The notes under the pieces are model-generated. The model had not been told where the DNA came from. It was given only the letters and a program-made list of their open reading frames with translations, and did not search any database. A stretch of 6,364 nt of DNA, from assembly GCA_018676385.1 (NCBI GenBank), contig JABHEX010000241.1, positions 1-6,364 of the forward strand, given 5' to 3'. The translations under genes and the position numbers were made by a program. Origin of the DNA: Akkermansiaceae bacterium (lineage in GTDB: Bacteria; Verrucomicrobiota; Verrucomicrobiia; Verrucomicrobiales; Akkermansiaceae). Positions 1 through 5,887 of the stretch are shown piece by piece. Each line of letters opens with the position of its first letter. Position 1 is the first letter of the stretch.

Positions 1-354
1 AGTTATTTGGCGAGAATTGTTGGTCAGAAAAAAGCTCGTGAGATTTGGTATTTGTGTCGGCAGTATACCGCCGAGCAAGCGTTAGAGATGGGTTTGGTGA
101 ACACCGTGGTGCCGCTCGCTGATCTAGAAAGCGAAACCGTCAAATGGTGCCGTGAAATGCTCCAGCACTCACCCATAGCGATGCGCTGCCTAAAGTCTGC
201 ATTGAATGCTGATTGTGATGGCCAAATGGGGTTGTTGGATCTCGCCGGTAATGCCACCATGCTCTATTATATGAGTGAGGAGGGTAAAGAGGGTAAAAAT
301 GCTTTCATCGAAAAACGCGAGCCCGACTTCTCTAAGTTTCCGAGGGTTCCATAG
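1..354 (+). CDS. menB: 1,4-dihydroxy-2-naphthoyl-CoA synthase, C-terminal part (partial at window start)
   Basis: This is the last 117 residues of MenB, the crotonase-fold enzyme that closes the second ring of o-succinylbenzoyl-CoA to give 1,4-dihydroxy-2-naphthoyl-CoA in menaquinone synthesis. The frame is open from base 1, so the start and the N-terminal oxyanion-hole region lie outside the window. What is visible matches the MenB C-terminus closely: MGLVNTVVPLADLE, the WCREML segment, SPIAMRCLKSALNADCDG, and AGNATMLYYMSEEGKEG. The second Tyr of LYYM corresponds to the conserved active-site Tyr258 of the E. coli enzyme. The ending KREPDFSKFPRVP is the usual MenB tail and distinguishes it from general enoyl-CoA hydratases. 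It implies a menaquinone-using respiratory chain. No other men gene is in view, and the next gene, thrS, is unrelated in function. Confidence 0.95.
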   Translation, partial: SYLARIVGQKKAREIWYLCRQYTAEQALEMGLVNTVVPLADLESETVKWCREMLQHSPIAMRCLKSALNADCDGQMGLLDLAGNATMLYYMSEEGKEGKNAFIEKREPDFSKFPRVP

Positions 355-382
355 GTAAGTTGTGATGGTAGAGATGTGGTTT

Positions 383-411
383 TTGATCACTCAAATAGCC
401 ATGAATAAATT
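383..411 (+). promoter_or_regulatory. Possible sigma-70-type promoter upstream of thrS
   Basis: TTGATC at 383-388 and TAAATT at 406-411 lie 17 bases apart, each matching four of six consensus positions. They sit in the AT-rich gap between menB and thrS, about 150 bases before the preferred thrS start, which would leave a long leader. The gap also holds a weak five-pair stem (433-437 with 445-449). I saw no T-box, riboswitch or clear terminator in it. This is a pattern match only. Confidence 0.25.
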
Positions 412-558
412 AATCCACAGCAAACGTATAAAGCGATTGTGAGCATCGCCGTAATGTCTATGTGGTTAAAAAATTTATTTAAATCATCTTAAGGCTGTCA
501 AAATACCTCCCCGTAAATGCTTGCAAATCCTCGCCCATGGTGGCTTTTTTGCGCCGCA

Positions 559-2439
559 ATGTCTGAGAACCATGAACGTAAGACGCTGGACGAGCGTCAC
601 CAGATGTCCGACCTTGAGCGACTAAGGCACTCGTGTGCGCACGTGCTCGCCACGGCTGTGTTAAGAATTTGGCCGGATGCGCAGCTTGCGGGCGGGCCAC
701 CGGTCGACTCTGGGTTTTACTATGACATCGATCTGAAGCACTCGATTACGCCGGATGACTTCGAGAAGATTGAGGTGGAGATGAAGAAGATTGTGAAGGA
801 GAACCAGACTTTTGAAAAGATGGTGGTTTCACGTGATGAGGCGATGGCGCTGGCGAAGGTCGGGCGACTTGGCGCGTTGTCTGAGCGGGACGCGGTGAGT
901 CAATTCAAGGTAGATTTACTTAATGATATTCCTGAGGATGAGGAAATCTCGATTTTTAAGAATGGTGACTTCTGGGATCTTTGTGCTGGTCCGCACGTGG
1001 GTCGGACAGGGAACTGTAAGGCATTTAAGGTAATGAGTGTGGCGAGTGCGTTTTACAAGGGTGACAATACTCGTCCGCAGCTTCAGCGTATTTACGGGAC
1101 GTGTTTTAAGAATAAGACCATGCTCACTGAGCATCTTGAGAAACTAGAAGAAGCAAAGAAGCGTGATCACCGGAAGCTCGGTAAGGAGCTGGGGATTTTT
1201 CATATTGATGAGGCGGTGGGTCAGGGGTTGATCCTGTGGAAGCCCAAAGGTGGATTGTTGCGCCGTGCGCTCCAAGATTTTATTACTGGTGAGCTGGATA
1301 AGCAGGGTTACTCACAGGTGTTTACGCCGCACATAGGTAAGTTGGATCTTTATCGGACGTCGGGTCATTTTCCATATTACCAAGAGAGTCAGTTTGCTGC
1401 GATTCCGGAGCGTGATGCCCTGGACAAGTTATCTGATGAAAATGCCACGTGCTCGGTACTCACCAATGGTCTGAACACCGGCACGATCGAGGGTTACATG
1501 CTGCGGCCTATGAATTGTCCGCATCATATCAAAATTTATGCTAGTGATCATCACAGCTACCGTGATCTTCCCATCAGGCTGGCGGAGTTTGGAACAGTCT
1601 ATCGCTGGGAGCAGTCGGGTGAGCTCGGTGGCATGACGCGTGTGCGTGGATTTACTCAAGATGATGCCCATCTTTTCTGCACTCCTGATCAAGTTGCAGA
1701 GGAGGTTGAGAGTTGCCTAGCGCTGGTGAAAAAAGTTCTTCAGACGCTTGGTATGGACGAATACAGTGTGCGGTTATCACTACGTGATCCTGATAGCGAT
1801 AAATACGTTGGTGATGCCGAGAACTGGGACAAAGCGGAAGACGCCCTACGCCAGGCGGTGGAGACACTGGGTGTAGATTATACCGAGGAAGAGGGGGAGG
1901 CGGCTTTTTATGGACCGAAGATCGATTTTGTCGTCAAGGATGTCATTGGCCGTGACTGGCAGCTCGGCACCGTGCAAGTAGATTATAATTTGCCTGAGCG
2001 ATTTGACCTGTCTTACATAGGAGCGGATAACAAACCTCACCGGCCGGTAATGATACACCGTGCGCCATTTGGATCGCTTGAGCGCTTCACTGGTTTACTC
2101 ATTGAGCATTTCGAAGGGAAATTTCCAACTTGGCTTGCGCCTGAGCAAGTTAGGGTATTGCCGATCTCTGAAAAGTTCAATGATGCCGCAAATGATGCGG
2201 TGGCGGCACTGGCTGATGCTGGTGTGCGTGTTAGTGCTGATAGAAATGCTGACAAAGTGGGAGCAAAAATTCGTCTTGCCAGGCTAGACCGTGTGCCCTA
2301 TATGATAATCATCGGAGCGCGTGAGGCAGAAAGTGGCACGGTCTCCGTTAGACACCGAGATCGAGATGATTTGGGTGCCATGCCAGTCAATGAATTTGTC
2401 CGTAATATCCAACAGGAAATCGCTAACCGGGAGCTTTGA
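559..2439 (+). CDS. thrS: Threonyl-tRNA synthetase lacking the N-terminal TGS domain
   Basis: Class II cytosolic synthetase that charges tRNA-Thr. Numbered from 559 (626 aa), it opens directly with the second-domain editing module: the HSCAH motif (His24, His28) and DLCAGPH (Cys142, His146), which clear mischarged Ser-tRNA. The catalytic core follows: RDHRKLGKELGIFHIDE, motif 2 around VYRWE (Arg349), and motif 3 HRAPFGSLER (Arg509). The expected zinc ligands are Cys320 in PMNCPHH, His371 in DDAHLF and His500. The anticodon-binding domain fills about residues 527-626. The TGS domain of the E. coli enzyme is missing, and there is a roughly 26-residue insertion before the zinc cysteine. The start is uncertain: ATG at 517, 559 and 604 are all in frame and none has a good ribosome site. 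I chose 559 because MSENHERKTLDERHQ looks protein-like while the 517-558 part does not. The 604 start (611 aa) also keeps all domains. Confidence 0.93.
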   Translation: MSENHERKTLDERHQMSDLERLRHSCAHVLATAVLRIWPDAQLAGGPPVDSGFYYDIDLKHSITPDDFEKIEVEMKKIVKENQTFEKMVVSRDEAMALAKVGRLGALSERDAVSQFKVDLLNDIPEDEEISIFKNGDFWDLCAGPHVGRTGNCKAFKVMSVASAFYKGDNTRPQLQRIYGTCFKNKTMLTEHLEKLEEAKKRDHRKLGKELGIFHIDEAVGQGLILWKPKGGLLRRALQDFITGELDKQGYSQVFTPHIGKLDLYRTSGHFPYYQESQFAAIPERDALDKLSDENATCSVLTNGLNTGTIEGYMLRPMNCPHHIKIYASDHHSYRDLPIRLAEFGTVYRWEQSGELGGMTRVRGFTQDDAHLFCTPDQVAEEVESCLALVKKVLQTLGMDEYSVRLSLRDPDSDKYVGDAENWDKAEDALRQAVETLGVDYTEEEGEAAFYGPKIDFVVKDVIGRDWQLGTVQVDYNLPERFDLSYIGADNKPHRPVMIHRAPFGSLERFTGLLIEHFEGKFPTWLAPEQVRVLPISEKFNDAANDAVAALADAGVRVSADRNADKVGAKIRLARLDRVPYMIIIGAREAESGTVSVRHRDRDDLGAMPVNEFVRNIQQEIANREL

Positions 2440-2526
2440 TCCCGCTCGTGGCTGTTGATTTTTTTATGCGTATTGATTTTGGCATATTTTCTTACCCAGC
2501 GGATCGGAGTGATTTGCTCTATTCTT

Positions 2527-2553
2527 TTGCTCTGATTTTTCGCCAAGTATAAT
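2527..2553 (+). promoter_or_regulatory. Probable infC promoter with a perfect -10 box
   Basis: TATAAT at 2548-2553 matches the -10 consensus fully and lies 31 bases before the infC start. The best -35 is poor: TTGCTC at 2527-2532 with a 15-base spacer. Transcription from about 2560 would give a leader of roughly 25 bases that contains the Shine-Dalgarno sequence. This would let infC be expressed apart from thrS, though read-through from thrS is also possible because no clear terminator separates them. Confidence 0.45.
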
Positions 2554-2571
2554 ATTTTCCAACAAACAACT

Positions 2572-2578
2572 AAAGGAG
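2572..2578 (+). promoter_or_regulatory. Ribosome binding site that fixes the ATA start of infC
   Basis: AAAGGAG is complementary to the 3' end of 16S rRNA over seven bases. It is followed by a six-base spacer (AACACC) and the ATA codon at 2585. No ATG, GTG or TTG occurs in frame between the upstream stop at 2510-2512 and 2663, so this site points to ATA as the start. It is the strongest Shine-Dalgarno sequence I found in the window. Confidence 0.8.
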
Positions 2579-2584
2579 AACACC

Positions 2585-3271
2585 ATAGCTAAACCAAAAA
2601 AGAAACCCTACCGCGGTCGTCGTGACCTAACCAGAGTCAATGACTATATTCGTGCGCCCAAGGTGCGTGTCGTTTATGAAGATCAACAACTCGGTGTCAT
2701 GAGCGCAAGAGAAGCTGTTGACAAAGCCAAATCTGTCGGGCTTGACCTCGTGGAAGTTGCGCCGAATGCTAAACCTCCGGTTTGTCGTGTTTGTGACTAC
2801 GGAAAGTATAAATACGAGCAGTCTAAGCTGAAGAAAAAGAAGGCGAAGTCCGTGACCCGTGTTAAGGAAATTAAGCTGCGTGTTGGAACTGACAAGCACG
2901 ATTATGATATCAAGATGGCGCGTTCTGAACAATTTCTTGAACAAGGGAACAAGGTGCGCGTGCGGCTTCAGTTTCGTGGGCGTGAAAATGCGCACAAAGA
3001 GATTGGCATTGAGGTGCTGAAAAAGGTAGGTGAGGATCTGAAGGATATGGCAAACGTTGATCAGCGGCCTCGCCTTGCTGGGCGAGCTGCTACAATGATG
3101 CTTTCACCTCTGCCGAAGCCGCAGCAGAAGCGTCATTTCTTACTCAGCCACGGTAACCTGATTGACCCTGATGACCAAGGTGATGAGGACATGGAGTTCA
3201 ATGATGATGACGAATTGGTGCAAGGAACTGGTAAGGCCTCTGAGCATGAATCAGACTCTGAACAGGATTAA
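2585..3271 (+). CDS. infC: Translation initiation factor IF3, with an ATA start codon and an acidic C-terminal tail
   Basis: IF3 binds the 30S subunit, prevents early 50S joining and checks start codon and initiator tRNA. Numbered from the ATA at 2585 it has 228 residues, against about 180 in E. coli. After a basic leader (KPKKKPYRGRRD) come the N-domain (RVNDYIR to about residue 79, including GLDLVEVAPNAKPPVCR), a Lys-rich linker (81-88) and the C-domain (KEIKLRVGTDKHDYDIK, VRVRLQFRGRENAH, SPLPKPQQKR), all typical. Residues 188-228 are an extra acidic tail: 16 of the last 36 residues are Asp or Glu. Starting at the first ordinary start, GTG 2663, would remove 26 residues including the conserved RVND segment, so I reject it. 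A non-canonical start is known for infC in E. coli (AUU), where IF3 represses its own translation. The same control is inferred here. It lies after thrS as in many bacteria, but rpmI and rplT do not follow. Confidence 0.93.
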   Translation: MAKPKKKPYRGRRDLTRVNDYIRAPKVRVVYEDQQLGVMSAREAVDKAKSVGLDLVEVAPNAKPPVCRVCDYGKYKYEQSKLKKKKAKSVTRVKEIKLRVGTDKHDYDIKMARSEQFLEQGNKVRVRLQFRGRENAHKEIGIEVLKKVGEDLKDMANVDQRPRLAGRAATMMLSPLPKPQQKRHFLLSHGNLIDPDDQGDEDMEFNDDDELVQGTGKASEHESDSEQD

Positions 3272-3284
3272 AGTTATCATATTC

Positions 3285-3290
3285 TATAAT
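3285..3290 (+). promoter_or_regulatory. Possible -10 box for the small membrane protein gene
   Basis: A perfect TATAAT lies just after the infC stop, 41 bases before the next start. No acceptable -35 hexamer is found 16-18 bases upstream, and the region is AT-rich, so it may be chance. If it is real, the downstream gene need not be part of an infC transcript. Confidence 0.2.
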
Positions 3291-3331
3291 CTTTGAACTC
3301 CGCATGCCAATAGTGCTGTGTAATTGGTCAA

Positions 3332-3553
3332 ATGGTATCTCCAGAACTGGTTGTTGTGTTGGTTATTGCGATTTTCAGCCTGCTGCTAATAAGTTTCTGG
3401 ATCTGGATGCTAATTGACTGCATTACCAAGGAATCAGATCAAGGAAATGACAAAGTGACTTGGGTTATCGTGATCGCCCTCCTTGGCTGGATTGGCGCTC
3501 TAATTTATCTGTTGGCACGCCGGCCGACTCGTGTTCGGCAATTTGGCCGATAG
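3332..3553 (+). CDS. Small two-helix membrane protein of the PLDc_N (phospholipase D N-terminal-like) type
   Basis: A 73-residue protein made of two predicted membrane helices (about 5-28 and 43-62) joined by a short charged loop and ending in a basic tail (RRPTRVRQFGR). The pattern FWIWMLIDC, then a polar stretch, then KVTWVIVIALLGWIGALIYL followed by RRP is the hallmark of the PLDc_N family. That segment occurs at the N-terminus of cardiolipin synthases and also, very often, as a stand-alone small protein of unknown function. No HKD catalytic motif is present, so it cannot be a phospholipase or cardiolipin synthase itself. The ATG at 3332 has no clear ribosome site. The family call is good but the function is unknown. 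It converges with the minus-strand genes, leaving 30 bases between stop codons. Confidence 0.8.
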   Translation: MVSPELVVVLVIAIFSLLLISFWIWMLIDCITKESDQGNDKVTWVIVIALLGWIGALIYLLARRPTRVRQFGR

Positions 3554-3583
3554 ACAGGATACGTTGTTTGCCCGTCCTTGTAA

Positions 3584-4897
3584 TCAATCACCGGAATGAG
3601 CATTGATAGTTTGTTCAGGGATCGTAGGTGTTTTGTAATTTTTCGTAAATGTCATGAGCCAACCAGTTAGAACTATGGCGAGGGGCGAGGATAATGCCAT
3701 CCAGTGCTGAGTTAGGTTCATCAAAGCATAAAGCAGGGGCAGGGTGATAGCTGCGGTGAGGGCAAAACCAAGGTGCCTATATCTTTGGCTCAGAGAGGTT
3801 AACCCAAAGACGATGATTGCTAAATCAAAGAGGATAATGAGTTTCGCCCAACGTGGCAGTAACTGGTGGGTTATGCCTTCATCCAGCATCGGATGTGCAT
3901 AGGTCATTTTGAGTGTTTCATTGAGACGTTCAAGATTGATAGTGTTTGTTTGCTCTGTGCGCTCTCCTTTGGCGTGGATGAGCGCAATCGAATCAATGGT
4001 GGTTATAGATTTTTGTTGTGTGATGAGCTTGTCTGCCTGCAGTGGTGGTAGTGGAATGCTTTTTTTTGATGGGTTTGCTGTGGTCGTTTGACCGTATCTA
4101 TCGATCTCGATCACTGGACCATTTTTACCCAGTCTGATATTTTTGCCGCAATGTATTGTAACTTGACTCGGTAAGACTGAATGTGCCTGCATGATTGTGA
4201 GCAATTCGTAAGAAGGGATTATTCCTTTGTCGTTCCAGCGTGCGAGCATCGCCGTTTGCCCTTTACTTGGTGGATTACTCTCTATTTTGTAGAAGCCAGC
4301 TAAGACATTTTCAGCGTCGCCTATGATGTGATTTGCTATAGCTAGCCGGTTCACTAGCGGAACGTATCGAGTATCACCGTGGATTTGTGAGTTTGGAATG
4401 ATTGTGCGCACTAGCATTGGCGGTAAAGCGCTGGTGTTGGGGCCACGGGTGACTGCGAGTGGGATTACCACTGAATTAAATAACGTGAGGCGTAGTTTTA
4501 GCCCTTCAGCGAGGAGCTCTGGATTATCATCCCAGTGCATCCGTGTTGTAATATTTGCGTATCGGTATCCACGGTTGTATAAGCTTTCCAGGAGCACTGC
4601 GTAATCGAGTGCTGACGGAGGGTTGTTTTCGAAGATACGTTCTGAGTCATCGTTGATAATGACTTTTTGAAATGTTTTTGCGCTTTCGTAATTGGTGACA
4701 AGTGATTGAGTCGAGATGTTTTGCGTTGCTGGGTCGTACTCATGCAACGTGTTTGGTGTGATATCAACACCTCTGACAATGGCTACGTCAAAAAGTTTTA
4801 CCCACTCGATCTTGTGTCCCCAAAAAAGCATCCATACGCCGACGCATAATGCGAGGGTGGTGATCAATAATTGAGATCTTCGGTTATTTGATTTCAT
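3584..4897 (-). CDS. CHASE2-like membrane sensor protein without an output domain
   Basis: A 437-residue protein with one N-terminal membrane helix (about 10-27), a large soluble part (28-349) predicted to lie outside the cytoplasmic membrane, and three helices near the end (about 352-369, 376-395, 400-417), followed by a short tail of about 20 residues. This order is that of CHASE2 sensor domains. Weak sequence signs agree: the first-helix exit into KLFDVAIVRG, ALDYAVLLESLYNRGYRYANI resembling the CHASE2 segment that precedes a conserved strand, a Gly-Phe-Tyr region near 201-203, IPSYELL near 227-233, and IRLGKNGPVIEIDRYGQ near 254-270. CHASE2 proteins usually continue into a kinase, cyclase or GGDEF domain, but nothing follows here. 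Its start overlaps the kinase gene by 14 bases with no Shine-Dalgarno sequence, suggesting coupled translation. Ligand and role are unknown. The gene itself is secure; the CHASE2 assignment is moderate and from memory. Confidence 0.75.
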   Translation of the reverse strand: MKSNNRRSQLLITTLALCVGVWMLFWGHKIEWVKLFDVAIVRGVDITPNTLHEYDPATQNISTQSLVTNYESAKTFQKVIINDDSERIFENNPPSALDYAVLLESLYNRGYRYANITTRMHWDDNPELLAEGLKLRLTLFNSVVIPLAVTRGPNTSALPPMLVRTIIPNSQIHGDTRYVPLVNRLAIANHIIGDAENVLAGFYKIESNPPSKGQTAMLARWNDKGIIPSYELLTIMQAHSVLPSQVTIHCGKNIRLGKNGPVIEIDRYGQTTTANPSKKSIPLPPLQADKLITQQKSITTIDSIALIHAKGERTEQTNTINLERLNETLKMTYAHPMLDEGITHQLLPRWAKLIILFDLAIIVFGLTSLSQRYRHLGFALTAAITLPLLYALMNLTQHWMALSSPLAIVLTGWLMTFTKNYKTPTIPEQTINAHSGD

Positions 4898-5843
4898 CGA
4901 GCACTGGGAGCAATGGCTCCTCGAGGTCGGAACCCTTTATTATGCCACGGAGGATGTTAGCGGCGGTCGGGATATGCTGTAAATACCATTCTTGGTGGGG
5001 TTGGCGACCAATTTTTGCATATGCACCCATCGCCTGCATTAGCCGCTGCGCCGCACATTTTTGCATGATAGGCGCTATCGGTTCCTCCTCGGAAACGTCT
5101 TCCCAGAGATCTAATAACTTCTGCTGTTCCTCGGCAGAGTGGTTCATGTAAGGATCGTAAATCAGGGATGCGATGTCATATTCCTGGCGTCCACGCCGCA
5201 TACCTTGAAAATCGATGAGCCAGGCCTTGCCATCGTTAGCAATAATATTTTGGCTCTGAAAATCACGGTGCACGAGGTTACGCGAGGAGGCACCTAGGTC
5301 TTTGGCCATTTGATATAGAGCAGGATGCTCGGCAAGTTCATCGACGATAGCTGGATTCATCCCGAGGTATTCATCTGCGAGTTGATCAAAAAAGTAGTTC
5401 TGTTCCCATCGGTACATCGCCTCGTCGAATTCGGGCTGAAATTGTAGATCCTTCGGAGCACGGGTATAGAAAAGCTTGTCGAGCTGCTCAAAGGCGGACC
5501 GGTAGATCGGCTCACGTTTTTCCCAAGGTTCGTCCTTCATACTGAGTAGATCGGTATCTCCCAGATCCTCAATCAGCGCTACGCGTCTGCCAGGATTATC
5601 ATAGAGTACCTCCGGTACATTGAAGCCAGCATCACGAAGAAAATCTGAGACAGGAAGGTAGTTGGCGTTATCTTTCCTCTCCATAGTATAATGGATACCG
5701 ATGTATGTAGGGAATCCATCCGGCTTTAATCGAATGATCGTACGACCAGAGGCGCCTTTGGTAATGGGCTCCATCACACAGGTGTGTGTGGGCCCGAGCT
5801 CAAGGTGGGTGCGGACGGCAGTCAGTAGGGTGTCAGCTGGCAT
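4884..5843 (-). CDS. amgK: AmgK-like sugar (N-acetylmuramate/N-acetylglucosamine) kinase, aminoglycoside phosphotransferase fold
   Basis: A 319-residue kinase of the APH/choline kinase fold. Visible parts are a glycine-containing nucleotide loop (ITKGASGRTIIRL, 27-39), the N-lobe segment DFLRDAGFNVPEVL with the hinge ALIEDLGDTDLL (89-100), the catalytic loop HRDFQSQNI (192-200; base Asp194, Asn199) and the metal-binding IDFQGMRRG (210-218; Asp211). The last is followed by EYDIASLIYDPY. The HRDFQSQN/IDFQG pair with DIASLIYDPY is the pattern of the AmgK/COG3178 group rather than of antibiotic-resistance enzymes. AmgK phosphorylates MurNAc or GlcNAc at the anomeric position in peptidoglycan recycling. 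The nucleotidyltransferase gene 44 bases upstream fits the AmgK-MurU pair. The start at 5843 has no good ribosome site. The substrate is inferred from family and neighbour, so the symbol is provisional. Confidence 0.82.
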   Translation of the reverse strand: MPADTLLTAVRTHLELGPTHTCVMEPITKGASGRTIIRLKPDGFPTYIGIHYTMERKDNANYLPVSDFLRDAGFNVPEVLYDNPGRRVALIEDLGDTDLLSMKDEPWEKREPIYRSAFEQLDKLFYTRAPKDLQFQPEFDEAMYRWEQNYFFDQLADEYLGMNPAIVDELAEHPALYQMAKDLGASSRNLVHRDFQSQNIIANDGKAWLIDFQGMRRGRQEYDIASLIYDPYMNHSAEEQQKLLDLWEDVSEEEPIAPIMQKCAAQRLMQAMGAYAKIGRQPHQEWYLQHIPTAANILRGIIKGSDLEEPLLPVLDEIK

Positions 5844-5887
5844 GGGGTGGGGGTAAGAGGCAATGGATAAGATGCAAGACAGAAAGA

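Noticed and set aside
376..390. Stem GTGGT/ATCAC after menB as a terminator
   Set aside because: It is only five pairs including one G-T, with no T-run after it.
517..558. ATG at 517 as the thrS start
   Set aside because: No ribosome site, and the added residues (MLANPRPWWLFCAA) do not look like part of a ThrS. It cannot be excluded from sequence alone.
2428..2465. Rho-independent terminator after thrS
   Set aside because: A five-pair stem CGGGA/TCCCG spans the stop codon, but the T-run (2459-2465) begins 14 bases after the stem, too far for a normal intrinsic terminator.
2663..3271. GTG at 2663 as the infC start
   Set aside because: It would remove the conserved RVNDYIR segment and leave the strong AAAGGAG site 84 bases away with nothing to start.
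3523..3539. Hairpin GCCGA/TCGGC near the end of the PLDc_N gene
   Set aside because: It lies inside the coding region, has only five pairs and has no following T-run.
5775..5788. Palindrome CACACA-GG-TGTGTG
   Set aside because: It is inside the kinase gene (residues around THTCVME) with a two-base centre, so it is best explained as coding sequence.
4884..5843. Aminoglycoside resistance phosphotransferase
   Set aside because: The HRDFQSQN and IDFQG/DIASLIYDPY pattern and the nucleotidyltransferase neighbour fit the AmgK group of sugar kinases better.
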